Source: Clostridiaceae bacterium
GTDB taxonomy: Bacteria > Bacillota > Clostridia > UBA1212 > DUPL01
Direction: 5' to 3'
DNA: 13,414 bases
Assembly (NCBI GenBank): GCA_012522035.1
Contig: JAAYLF010000006.1
Coordinates: 1 to 13,414, forward strand
Under the pieces are notes generated by a model that did no database searches, was not told where the DNA came from, and saw only the letters and a list, made by a program, of their open reading frames with translations. Each line of letters starts with the position of its first letter. Within the stretch, counting starts at the first letter, position 1. A program made the position numbers and the translations under genes. Of the stretch, positions 1-7,241 are shown piece after piece.

Positions 1-11
1 AATACTAATGA

Positions 12-33
12 CACTCTAATCATACAATTAGTG
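12..33. repeat. Imperfect inverted repeat upstream of the flavin oxidoreductase gene
   Basis: CAC-TC-TAAT and ATTAGTG form 7-bp arms, with a 2-nt bulge in the left arm, around the 6-nt loop CATACA. No T-tract follows, so it is not a convincing terminator. It lies just upstream of the weak promoter candidate at 36-64 and could be an operator or chance in AT-rich DNA. Confidence 0.2.
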
Positions 34-35
34 AA

Positions 36-64
36 TTGCAAACGCAGATTTGGATAAATTAAAT
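36..64 (+). promoter_or_regulatory. Weak sigma-A promoter candidate for the flavin oxidoreductase gene
   Basis: TTGCAA (36-41) and TTAAAT (59-64) are separated by 17 nt, each matching consensus at 4 of 6 positions. A start near 71 would leave a short leader containing the strong ribosome binding site AGGAGGG (80-86), 6 nt before the ATG at 93. The real promoter could lie upstream of the window. Confidence 0.3.
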
Positions 65-92
65 AAGAAAAAATATAACAGGAGGGACCAAA

Positions 93-2027
93 ATGAACTA
101 CGATGTACTATTTACACCATTCAAAATCAGAAACATGGAAGTAAAGAACAGAATTGTCATGGCTCCCATGGGACTCAATGCTGCAAGAATTGATGGCACC
201 ATTGCAGATGAGGAAATCGACTATTTCGAGGAAAGAGCCCGCGGCGGCACTGGTATGATTATCATGGGATGTCAATTCCTCACCCAGGAACTTGCTCAAG
301 GTTCTCTTGAAGGCTACCTTGACAGCACCCATGTTATTCCCCAACTGACAAATCTGTGCGAGGCTGTACAGAAATATGGTACTAAAATTGTAGCGCAGTT
401 AAGCTGTGGTACAGGAAAGAATGCGTTTGCAAACATGCTGAGCGGACCACCAGTATCAGCTTCACCCATTCCATCCTTCTTCAACCCCGACATGCCTTGC
501 AGGGCTTTGACTGTGGAGGAAATCAAGAAGATTATGGAACAGTTCGCTTTCTCTGCAAAACTGTTAAAAGATGCAGGATTTGATGCAATTGAGGTACATG
601 CCCATGCAGGATATCTGGTTGACCAGTTCATGTCTGCTGTTTGGAACAAGAGGGAAGATGAATATGGCGGTACTCCTGAAAAGAGAATGAGATTTGCCGT
701 TGAAATTGTACAGTCCATAAGAAGTGCCGTAGGGCCTGACATGCCTATTCTGTTCAGGATTGCGTGCAAGCATCACTTCCCTGGAGGAAGAACTCTTGAA
801 GAAACCCTGCCAATGCTGAAAATATTGGAAGAAGCAGGCGTAGATGCATTCGACATAGATACAGGCAGCTATGAAAACATCGAATATATTTTCCCACCTG
901 CTTATCTTGGAGATGCATGCATGTCTGAAATTTGCGAGGATGTAAGAAAGGCAGTAAGCGTACCCTTGATGAATGCGGGCAACCACACTCCCGAAACAGC
1001 AGTAAAGTTGATTGAGTCCGGCAACTGTGACTTTGTTATGTTTGGCCGTCCACTAATAGCTGAACCCCATATAGCAAAGAAACTTATGACCAACAGACGT
1101 GATGAAGTCCGTCCATGCATTCGCTGCAACGAAGACTGCATAGGAAGAATTATAAAGCGTCTTACAAAGATCAGCTGCTCAGTCAATCCTGTAGCCGGCT
1201 TTGAAAAGAGATTTACAATAGAAAAGACTGAAAGTCCTAAGAAAGTTGTAGTGGTTGGCGGTGGCCCTGCTGGAATGGAAGCTGCAAGAGTAGCTGCTTT
1301 AAAGGGGCACAAGGTTTCTCTCTATGAAAAAGACAGTGCTTTGGGCGGACAGTTGAAGAGTGCTGCAACTCCCGACTTCAAGAGCCAGCTCAGAGAATTT
1401 GCAAGATGGCAAATCAGGCAGCTTGAAATATTGGGAGTCGACGTTCATTTGAATCATGAAGTAACAGCTTCATCTCCTGAACTTGAAGAAGCAGATGAAA
1501 TAATTGTATCAACCGGTGCAACTCCATTAATACCAAATATCAAGGGTATTGAAAATGCCATTGACATAATCACATGCCACACCCAGCCCGAGAAACTAAA
1601 AGGCGAAAAGATAATTTACTGCGGCGGCGGTTTGTCTGCATGCGACTCTGCCCTTGAAAACGCCATGGAAGGCAAGAAGGTTACAATTGTTGAAATGCTT
1701 GATGAAGTTGCAAAAGACGATCATTTCATAAACAAGGCAGCCTTGATTCCAATGCTGCAGAAATATGGGGTTAAGATTCTGACCGGCCACAAGGTTGTCG
1801 AGATTGCAGAAAATGGTGTAAGAGCGGTCACAAAAGATGGAAACGAAGTCTTTATTGAAGGCGATACAATGGTTGCAGCTTTCGGCATGGTAAAGAATGA
1901 TAAACATGCAAGGGAAATATACAACAAGTATTATACAAAGACAAGAATCATCGGCGACTGCAACAAAATTGGCAAAGTTGGAACCGCAGTAAGAGAAGGA
2001 ATGTTTGCAGGTATGGCAATTGAATAA
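93..2027 (+). CDS. NADH:flavin oxidoreductase, 2,4-dienoyl-CoA reductase / BaiCD-type (FMN, 4Fe-4S, FAD)
   Basis: This is an Old Yellow Enzyme-family enoate reductase with the three-part layout of bacterial 2,4-dienoyl-CoA reductase and the bile-acid enzymes BaiCD/BaiH; its length of 644 residues is usual for them. Residues 1-335 form the FMN-binding TIM barrel, with EVHAHAGYL (167-175) carrying the expected active-site Tyr174. Cysteines 342, 345, 349 and 362 (C-x2-C-x3-C-x12-C) fit the 4Fe-4S cluster that passes electrons between flavins. Residues 384-400 hold the FAD dinucleotide motif (GGGPAG, 389-394), residues 506-521 the NAD(P)H motif (CGGG), and 619-643 the closing FAD segment with GDC. 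No signal peptide is seen, so it should be cytosolic. It probably reduces an activated C=C bond with NAD(P)H; the substrate cannot be read from sequence. The region aligned with FadH His252 (around 258-263) lacks a histidine, which argues against a plain FadH assignment. AGGAGGG lies 6 nt before the ATG. Confidence 0.93.
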   Translation: MNYDVLFTPFKIRNMEVKNRIVMAPMGLNAARIDGTIADEEIDYFEERARGGTGMIIMGCQFLTQELAQGSLEGYLDSTHVIPQLTNLCEAVQKYGTKIVAQLSCGTGKNAFANMLSGPPVSASPIPSFFNPDMPCRALTVEEIKKIMEQFAFSAKLLKDAGFDAIEVHAHAGYLVDQFMSAVWNKREDEYGGTPEKRMRFAVEIVQSIRSAVGPDMPILFRIACKHHFPGGRTLEETLPMLKILEEAGVDAFDIDTGSYENIEYIFPPAYLGDACMSEICEDVRKAVSVPLMNAGNHTPETAVKLIESGNCDFVMFGRPLIAEPHIAKKLMTNRRDEVRPCIRCNEDCIGRIIKRLTKISCSVNPVAGFEKRFTIEKTESPKKVVVVGGGPAGMEAARVAALKGHKVSLYEKDSALGGQLKSAATPDFKSQLREFARWQIRQLEILGVDVHLNHEVTASSPELEEADEIIVSTGATPLIPNIKGIENAIDIITCHTQPEKLKGEKIIYCGGGLSACDSALENAMEGKKVTIVEMLDEVAKDDHFINKAALIPMLQKYGVKILTGHKVVEIAENGVRAVTKDGNEVFIEGDTMVAAFGMVKNDKHAREIYNKYYTKTRIIGDCNKIGKVGTAVREGMFAGMAIE

Positions 2028-2031
2028 ACTT

Positions 2032-2057
2032 AAAGCCCTCTTGTACAAGAGGGCTTT
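2032..2057. terminator. Bidirectional intrinsic terminator between convergent units
   Basis: AAAGCCCTCTTG pairs perfectly with CAAGAGGGCTTT around a 2-nt centre, so the real loop is a few bases larger. A T-run follows on the plus strand (TTTTTT, 2055-2060). The matching A-rich start gives a shorter T-run on the minus strand. It begins 4 nt after the oxidoreductase stop (2025-2027) and ends next to the stop of the minus-strand hydrolase gene (2059-2061), so it can end both transcripts. Confidence 0.9.
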
Positions 2058-2058
2058 T

Positions 2059-3342
2059 TTATACCATTTCGAATAATTTCTCAATTACAATCCTTTCACT
2101 GTCCTTGTCAAAGAGGGCTGTATTGTACCAGACAGGAGCATCCTTGTTCTCGTACTTTTCGTATCCTATCTCCTCCCCGGGTATAAGGTAGCCATATACA
2201 ATGTTTGAATACCCAACAATATATATGTTTTCCTTCTCATACCCCATGGTAATAAGTCTGTCTTCAATCTTTAAGGCAGTCCTGGTCAGCACCTCAAAAG
2301 GAAGAAAAATAAAAATCATCTTCTCCTCTTTGTTGCCCACCTTAAGATACTGAAGGGGCACCTGTATATCCCCATTCTCCCCTCTTTCTATCTTCTTCAA
2401 AATTCCTCTGTACCAGTTGAGATACTGCAGGATATATCTTTTGTTCATCTCATCCTGGGCGTCATAATATGCCTTTATATACTTGTCTATTTCTCTTTCA
2501 ACTTCCTCCCTGGGAGGAAAAGCTTTCATTGGAACATTGATTTCATTTAACTTAAAATCAATATCGACATCCCCATTATGACCCTTTACCTTCTCTATCT
2601 TGATGACATCAAGAACACTTTGCACAAGTTCCCCGCCAAGCTTCTCCAATTTTTCTTCCTGGCTGACTCCTTCCACCATTGGGTTTATGTCACCACAACT
2701 TCCTTGCAGGAACATAAAACACATACCCATTTCGAGACCCTTTTTGGTAAGTGCGGAAGGATAGTCCGCAGAGATATACATGTCTGACATAAGAACAGGA
2801 TGACAGGAAGCCTGGGCAATCAGGCCGGCAATTGCATTTTCCTGATTGAAAAAACAGCCTACTCTCACACGTCTGTCAATAGCATCCAGATTTCTTCTGT
2901 TGTGTATCATTTCAAGGTCTTTTCCAAAACGGCTTGTAAAACTGCAGTACTCCATATTTGATAAAGCCTCGTTGGCACAATTACCTGCCAGCTCTCCCAC
3001 TTTGTTCATATAGTCATTGTTTAACGGAACAGAATACAAAACACCGCAGGCAGGCCCGGCATGAGTATGGGTTGCAGTCAAAGCTATTGAGGATCCATCC
3101 AATCCTGTTTTTTGGGATATGTGAAACCTCAGAATTTCCGATACCTCTTCATTGAATCCACATATATCAAAACTCAGTATGCAGAACCTCTTCCCATTTC
3201 TGTCTTCAATAGCCAGAGCCTTTACATACAAATCATCCCTGACTCCCTTTGCATGCTCCATTCGAAAACCATAACCATCCATGAAGACTTTTTCAGGCTG
3301 GGGAGTAATTATTGCCTGACTGAACCCGCACTTTATACGCAT
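2059..3342 (-). CDS. Neutral/alkaline ceramidase-fold hydrolase (PF04734-like), short, without the Ser nucleophile
   Basis: This protein resembles the N-terminal catalytic domain of neutral ceramidases, which are zinc amidases that cleave N-acyl bonds. Visible family motifs are THTHAGP (91-97), CHP (180-182), GDINP (217-221), LPFE (347-350) and the N-x2-Y-x-Y segment (380-385). His92/His94, His181, Glu350 and Tyr383/385 would fit the known zinc site. In true ceramidases the GDxSP motif carries the catalytic Ser; here that position is Asn220. At 427 residues it is much shorter than typical ceramidases (about 650-700) and lacks their C-terminal beta domain and signal peptide. It is therefore probably a cytosolic metal-dependent hydrolase of another N-acyl or similar substrate, not a sphingolipid enzyme. 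It is the last gene of the amino-sugar-like operon, 11 nt after the upstream stop, with AAGGAGG 6 nt before the ATG. The family is fairly sure; the reaction is unknown. Confidence 0.85.
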   Translation of the reverse strand: MRIKCGFSQAIITPQPEKVFMDGYGFRMEHAKGVRDDLYVKALAIEDRNGKRFCILSFDICGFNEEVSEILRFHISQKTGLDGSSIALTATHTHAGPACGVLYSVPLNNDYMNKVGELAGNCANEALSNMEYCSFTSRFGKDLEMIHNRRNLDAIDRRVRVGCFFNQENAIAGLIAQASCHPVLMSDMYISADYPSALTKKGLEMGMCFMFLQGSCGDINPMVEGVSQEEKLEKLGGELVQSVLDVIKIEKVKGHNGDVDIDFKLNEINVPMKAFPPREEVEREIDKYIKAYYDAQDEMNKRYILQYLNWYRGILKKIERGENGDIQVPLQYLKVGNKEEKMIFIFLPFEVLTRTALKIEDRLITMGYEKENIYIVGYSNIVYGYLIPGEEIGYEKYENKDAPVWYNTALFDKDSERIVIEKLFEMV

Positions 3343-3353
3343 GCTGCGCCTCC

Positions 3354-4322
3354 TTAGTCAAAATATACCCATAGGAAGGAACTTAATGCCTTTTCTACAC
3401 CCGGCAAATCAATATCCTCAATTCCTTCTGAGCCACTTTGTTTTTTAAAGTAATCGGACTTGAAGAAAGGTTCTTTATGCATTGCAGCAAATCTTTTATC
3501 CGCTTTTATACCTTTCTTGTTCAGTAGTATAACATATTCGTCAATATTAGAACCATTGTAAACAAACAACGCCCTGTCATGAAACACCCTCAACACCTTG
3601 AAAGACTCATTCACCAATTCCTTTGCAAGTCTTTTGGATTCTTCAGTCTTGTACTCAAACTTTTCAATATTGGGAACAACAAGGGATGACTGCCACTCAG
3701 CTATCCTCATGTTGCCGCCTACAAAATCCTGTACCTTAAGGTTGTCAGTGGCAACAGGACTTCTTCCACAATTGTGATACGCATAAGACGCATTGTATAT
3801 ATCATCAATATCAGTAACAAGAGCACCAGCAAGACCTGTATTCAAGCTGTTTTTTTTTCCAATATCCATCACTGTAGCTGTGGCCTGCTTGTTTTTCACA
3901 AGCTCATCGCCCACATTTTCTATCAGATACATGTGGTTTTCCTTGCAAAGTTTTGAGAGTGTGTCCAAATCACCACAATCACCGGCATAGGAGTCGACAA
4001 TAACAGCTTTTGTTTTCTCTGTTATGCTTTCCTTTACACTCTCAACTGAAATTGTACACCTGTCATAATCTATATCGCAAAAAACGGGTTTTGCTCCAAC
4101 ACAGGAAACCGTCATGGAATCCACAGCATTGCTGTAAGAAGCAACAATAACTTCATCCCCATAGCCAATATCCAAAGATCGCAACAAAGCCTCCAGAGCG
4201 GCATACGCGCTATTAAGACATAGACCATGTTTTCTATACATAAAATCTGCTATTGCAGCTTGAGCCTCCACCGACTTTGGAGAAATGGTCCCCCATCTTC
4301 CACTGAATAAAACATCACGCAC
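3354..4322 (-). CDS. DegT/StrS-family aminotransferase paralogue, probably catalytically inactive
   Basis: This 322-residue protein is clearly homologous to the aminotransferase encoded just upstream; both carry VFCDID, SVESVK and DLD blocks in the same order. Key PLP residues are changed. The block equivalent to LIGDAAQ reads LIENVGD (residues 133-139 from the GTG start), replacing the ring-binding Asp with Asn and Gln with Asp. Where the partner has TKNLTCGEGG, this protein has KNSLNTGLAG, with Asn158 at the lysine position and Lys156/157 just before it. It is also about 80 residues shorter. It may be a pseudoenzyme that forms a heterodimer with its neighbour or regulates it; a shifted lysine could in principle restore catalysis. 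I chose the GTG at 4322 because AAGGGGGAG ends 6 nt before it; an in-frame ATG at 4361 would overlap the upstream gene and add 13 residues unlike the family. A run of nine A sits at the degenerate active site. Confidence 0.85.
   Translation of the reverse strand: MRDVLFSGRWGTISPKSVEAQAAIADFMYRKHGLCLNSAYAALEALLRSLDIGYGDEVIVASYSNAVDSMTVSCVGAKPVFCDIDYDRCTISVESVKESITEKTKAVIVDSYAGDCGDLDTLSKLCKENHMYLIENVGDELVKNKQATATVMDIGKKNSLNTGLAGALVTDIDDIYNASYAYHNCGRSPVATDNLKVQDFVGGNMRIAEWQSSLVVPNIEKFEYKTEESKRLAKELVNESFKVLRVFHDRALFVYNGSNIDEYVILLNKKGIKADKRFAAMHKEPFFKSDYFKKQSGSEGIEDIDLPGVEKALSSFLWVYFD
3850..3858. repeat. Homopolymer A9 (minus strand) inside the pseudo-aminotransferase gene
   Basis: Nine consecutive T on the plus strand are read as GGA AAA AAA AAC in the gene, encoding Gly-Lys-Lys-Asn where the PLP lysine should be. 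The reading frame is intact across it. A one-base gain gives a stop after about 13 further codons, and a one-base loss gives a stop after two, so slippage here would truncate the protein near its midpoint. Confidence 0.9.
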
Positions 4323-4328
4323 AAAACT

Positions 4329-4337
4329 CTCCCCCTT
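4329..4337 (-). promoter_or_regulatory. Ribosome binding site that sets a GTG start for the aminotransferase paralogue
   Basis: AAGGGGGAG on the minus strand overlaps the stop codon of the upstream aminotransferase (TAA, 4338-4336) and ends 6 nt before the GTG at 4322-4320. The alternative ATG at 4361 lies inside the upstream gene. The arrangement suggests translational coupling. Confidence 0.75.
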
Positions 4338-5544
4338 ACAAAAGCTCTTCAATATTGTCATATACCTTCTTGAAACTATCCGCTATAAGTTTTATGTCTG
4401 AAGGTTCAGACAGCAAAATATGATCCGATGAATATATCCAGGCACTTTCATGCTTGTATGCATATTCCGTGTTGGGATAATCCTTCAAATCCACCTCTAT
4501 CTTGCCTTGAATCTGTTTCTTTGTGTATTCACTTTTTACCACATTTGTATGATACAAAGGAGTATATCCCATAACTACAGGCACACCTTCGTAACTTAAA
4601 GCATTTAAAAAACGGTCTCGTGCAACACCCATCAATTTATCCTCATGCACCCTGAATGTGTAGAAATGGTACGCATTCTTTGTAATTCTGGGATCTTCCT
4701 TCAATGGAGACACAAAGTCAAATTCGGACAAGTACTCATCCAGAAGCTTTGCATTTTCATTCCTCTTTTCCAATTGTTCTGGGAACTTGTCAAGCTGGGT
4801 ATTCAAAATGCCTGCCTGCCATTCCGAAATATTGTAGTCAACACCTAAAAAGGAATATTTCCCATCTTTGTCTTTACCCATGTTGAGCATATTCATAATG
4901 TTGTCGTACAATTCGTCCGAGTTGGTGGTGATGGCACCTCCCTCTCCACAAGTCAGGTTCTTTGTATTCTGAAAACTGAAGGAAGCTACAATTCCATATG
5001 AACCAATGCCTCTTCCTCTCCATTCCGCTCCAACCGCCTGAGCCGCATCCCCAATTAAATAAATGCCCATTTCATCAGCAAGCTCAATCAATGCATCCAG
5101 ATCTGCAGGCCTTCCACTTACATAAACAGGAATTATGGCTTTTGTTCTTGGAGTTATTTTCTTTTTTACAGATTCCACTGACATGCTGTATGTATCCAAA
5201 TCAATGTCACAGAACACAGGAGTTGCTCCAACATAAATTATAGAAGACAAGGTAGCTATGAATGTATACCCCTGAATGATAACTTCATCGCCAACCCCAA
5301 TACCGAGCCCCCGCATGATGAGCTCCAGACTTTGTGTACCGTTTGACACTGGTATGCAGTACTTTGCGTCATTCAATGCAGCAAATCTTTCTGAAAAAGT
5401 CTTGGATTGAATTCCAAAACTGCCATAGTATCCATTCTTTGCAACCTCTTCCAAAACCTTGGCATCACTTTCATCTGCATAAGGCCATTTAAAAAAGCTT
5501 GCCCTGCACAAAGGCTCTCCCCCATTTATTGCAAGCACACCCAT
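4336..5544 (-). CDS. DegT/DnrJ/EryC1/StrS-family PLP-dependent aminotransferase (StsC-like)
   Basis: This fold-type I PLP enzyme of the sugar/cyclitol aminotransferase family moves an amino group between an amino acid (usually Glu or Gln) and a keto-sugar or keto-cyclitol. Its 402 residues are full length. The catalytic Lys195 lies in NTKNLTCGEGGA (193-204). Asp166 and Gln169 (GDAAQA) are the usual PLP ring contacts, and SNGT (67-70) fits the phosphate site. The N-terminal opening (INGGEPL, then a WP pair at 20-21) recalls the glutamine:scyllo-inosose aminotransferases used for aminocyclitols (StsC/BtrR type) more than the ArnB or perosamine type, but this is pattern recall only. It lies third in a five-gene operon, 12 nt after the SIS gene, with AAGGAG 8 nt before the ATG, and directly before its degenerate paralogue. 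The direction of the reaction and the substrate are unknown. Confidence 0.93.
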   Translation of the reverse strand: MGVLAINGGEPLCRASFFKWPYADESDAKVLEEVAKNGYYGSFGIQSKTFSERFAALNDAKYCIPVSNGTQSLELIMRGLGIGVGDEVIIQGYTFIATLSSIIYVGATPVFCDIDLDTYSMSVESVKKKITPRTKAIIPVYVSGRPADLDALIELADEMGIYLIGDAAQAVGAEWRGRGIGSYGIVASFSFQNTKNLTCGEGGAITTNSDELYDNIMNMLNMGKDKDGKYSFLGVDYNISEWQAGILNTQLDKFPEQLEKRNENAKLLDEYLSEFDFVSPLKEDPRITKNAYHFYTFRVHEDKLMGVARDRFLNALSYEGVPVVMGYTPLYHTNVVKSEYTKKQIQGKIEVDLKDYPNTEYAYKHESAWIYSSDHILLSEPSDIKLIADSFKKVYDNIEELL

Positions 5545-5556
5545 TTACATCACTCC

Positions 5557-6291
5557 TTACAAAATCTTTATATCCTTCCTGTACTTGTTAATATATACAT
5601 CATTAATCTCGTCTCCACCATCCACGTTGCTGCTGCACCAAACCTCAGGTTTCAAACCCTTTTCCATCATCATATCCACAGCTTCACAGACAATGGCATT
5701 AAGTATGCAGCAGCCGGCTATTGTCGATGTAGGGCCTGTCATTATGCCACCTACATCCATGCACGCATCTCCCACCACTCCACAATTATCTATGACTATG
5801 TCGCAAACTTCATGAAGCACAAGACCGCTTTCATGTCTTGAAGAAACGCTTTTTGCATGCTTTAGATTCGTAATGCATATAACTTTCAAACCTTTTTCTC
5901 TTGCCATTAGTGCAAAATCTATGGAAACAGTGTTTCTTCCCGAGTTGGAAAAAACAAAAAGGACATCGCCCTCTTTTGCCTCCTTTAAATCCTCCATCAG
6001 AACTTCTGCATAACAGGGCAGTCTTTCCATCCTGCTGCTGACAGACGCAGACTCATGAAGCATAAGAGGACCCTTAAGAATGGGATAGACCTTTACCAGA
6101 CCTCCCGCCCGGTAGAAAATCTCCTCTGCCAGCATATGGGAATGACCTGTACCAAAAGCAAATATCATACCCTCATTTCCCAAAACCCTTGCTACTTCTT
6201 CGGCGCTCTTTTTTATGCCTTCTTTCTGAGAATCCAAAATATTACCCAATATTTCCTTTACTCTTTCGAAATATCCATCAATTCTACTCAT
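5557..6291 (-). CDS. SIS-domain phosphosugar isomerase-like protein (UPF0309 type)
   Basis: This 244-residue single SIS (sugar isomerase) domain protein probably binds or isomerises a phosphorylated amino sugar in the cytosol. FAFGTGHSH (44-52) is the first phosphosugar-binding loop and FSNSGRNT (114-121) the second, whose Ser/Thr residues normally hold the phosphate. MTGPTST (184-190) and the NVDGGDE block (222-228) near the C-terminus are typical of the UPF0309 group, whose members are largely uncharacterised. N-acetylmuramic-6-phosphate etherases and glucosamine-6-phosphate enzymes are more distant SIS relatives, so lyase or etherase activity is possible too. Its ATG overlaps the last 8 nt of the upstream kinase gene, suggesting coupled translation; GGGAGAG lies 7 nt upstream. 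The pairing with a sugar kinase suggests it takes the kinase product as substrate. Confidence 0.9.
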   Translation of the reverse strand: MSRIDGYFERVKEILGNILDSQKEGIKKSAEEVARVLGNEGMIFAFGTGHSHMLAEEIFYRAGGLVKVYPILKGPLMLHESASVSSRMERLPCYAEVLMEDLKEAKEGDVLFVFSNSGRNTVSIDFALMAREKGLKVICITNLKHAKSVSSRHESGLVLHEVCDIVIDNCGVVGDACMDVGGIMTGPTSTIAGCCILNAIVCEAVDMMMEKGLKPEVWCSSNVDGGDEINDVYINKYRKDIKIL

Positions 6292-7204
6292 TTTTCATCT
6301 CTCCCAAAGCATATATTGCGGCGGACATCTCCGGTTTCATATCAGGCATTCTTATATCAACCAAAGGATATCTCTCCTTTACTCTCTTAGCAAACATATC
6401 CCTTATGTACTCATTGTTTTGGAATACACCACCATATATGCCTGCCACCAGCGCTTCTTCCTTTACCGCATTTATAAGCGAGATGGCGTAGTCTGACAAC
6501 CTAAGTGCAGCATGATTCAGGATATCTACCGCTACCTGATCTCCCAATTCTGCACATTTTGAAACCTCCACTGCAAATCCGGCCAAGTCCGACTTTTTAA
6601 CGTCATCACTGTTTAAGACTGGTATTGCATCCCTTAAATTTGATACATTAAAAAACTTGCAGGCATATTCCACAAGCAATGTATCCTTTCCCACTCTGTC
6701 ATAAGCATCAATTGCCGCATTGATTCCCATAACACCAATGCAGTAGGCACTTCCACCATCCAGGGTTGGCCTTCCCCATCCTCCAACCACATGGATTCTT
6801 TTATCCTTGTCAATGCCTATCCCCATTGAACCGGTCCCACTTATTATCAACACGCCTGCACTGCCTCTTGTAAGCCCATACAAGGCCATGAAGGCATCAC
6901 TTTTCATAAAAATCTTTCCAACATTAATCCTTTTCAATATTTCATTTATGAACAGAATGGAATTCTCATCTTCAGTTACATCATCAATTGACGGATTGCC
7001 AATGGACAAACAGGCAATATTGACACTGTCTGGCAGATTCAGTCTGTTTACAGCATCAACAAGATTGCAGACGGCTTCCACCATGCTAATAAAGTTGTAG
7101 TTTATACTGCCCCCTCTACTTGCAGCAACCACATTTCCTGCCATATCTATTGCAATTACGCTTGTTTTTGTACCTCCGCCGTCAACACCAATTATTACAT
7201 CCAT
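6284..7204 (-). CDS. BadF/BcrA-type ATPase, N-acetylglucosamine-kinase-like sugar kinase
   Basis: This ASKHA-fold kinase is likely to phosphorylate an amino sugar such as N-acetylglucosamine with ATP in the cytosol. DGGGTKT (8-14) is the phosphate-1 loop, Asp103 in KSDAF is in the place of the catalytic base, ISGTGS (121-126) is phosphate-2, and GGWG (141-144) is the family signature. The usual G-D-E-G-S after GGWG reads L-D-G-G-S (148-152), so one acidic residue of that sugar-site loop is missing and the substrate may differ. The 306 residues are about the usual length. The ATG at 7204 lies 9 nt after GGAGG; an adjacent TTG at 7207 would add one residue. It is the first gene of the five-gene operon, driven by the extended -10 promoter at 7233-7241. 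The related activators of 2-hydroxyacyl-CoA dehydratases carry Fe-S cysteines not seen here. Confidence 0.9.
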   Translation of the reverse strand: MDVIIGVDGGGTKTSVIAIDMAGNVVAASRGGSINYNFISMVEAVCNLVDAVNRLNLPDSVNIACLSIGNPSIDDVTEDENSILFINEILKRINVGKIFMKSDAFMALYGLTRGSAGVLIISGTGSMGIGIDKDKRIHVVGGWGRPTLDGGSAYCIGVMGINAAIDAYDRVGKDTLLVEYACKFFNVSNLRDAIPVLNSDDVKKSDLAGFAVEVSKCAELGDQVAVDILNHAALRLSDYAISLINAVKEEALVAGIYGGVFQNNEYIRDMFAKRVKERYPLVDIRMPDMKPEMSAAIYALGEMKNE

Positions 7205-7232
7205 CAAGCAGGTCCTCCCAAGCTTTTTGTTG

Positions 7233-7241
7233 ATTATATCA
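7233..7241 (-). promoter_or_regulatory. Extended -10 promoter of the amino-sugar-like operon
   Basis: The minus strand reads TGATATAAT, a perfect -10 hexamer preceded by TGn. No good -35 is present at 16-18 nt, which is common for extended -10 promoters. A start near 7225 gives a leader of about 20 nt before the kinase ATG. The -10 lies within the small palindrome TGAT-TAT-ATCA (7231-7241). Confidence 0.6.

Noticed and set aside
50..79. TTGGAT with TATAAC at 18 nt as promoter for the oxidoreductase gene
   Set aside because: The start site would fall inside or after the ribosome binding site at 80-86 and leave no leader, so it cannot drive normal translation.
314..1312. Several long minus-strand open frames inside the oxidoreductase gene
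   Set aside because: The plus-strand protein is clearly real along its whole length; the antisense frames show no family motif and reflect low stop density.
2059..3342. Sphingolipid metabolism assigned from the ceramidase fold
   Set aside because: No signal peptide, no Ser nucleophile, no C-terminal domain, and neighbours that point to amino sugars; the link to LCB1/LCB2-like pairing is only an analogy.
4323..4361. ATG start for the aminotransferase paralogue
   Set aside because: It overlaps the upstream coding region and lacks a ribosome binding site as good as the one before the GTG at 4322.
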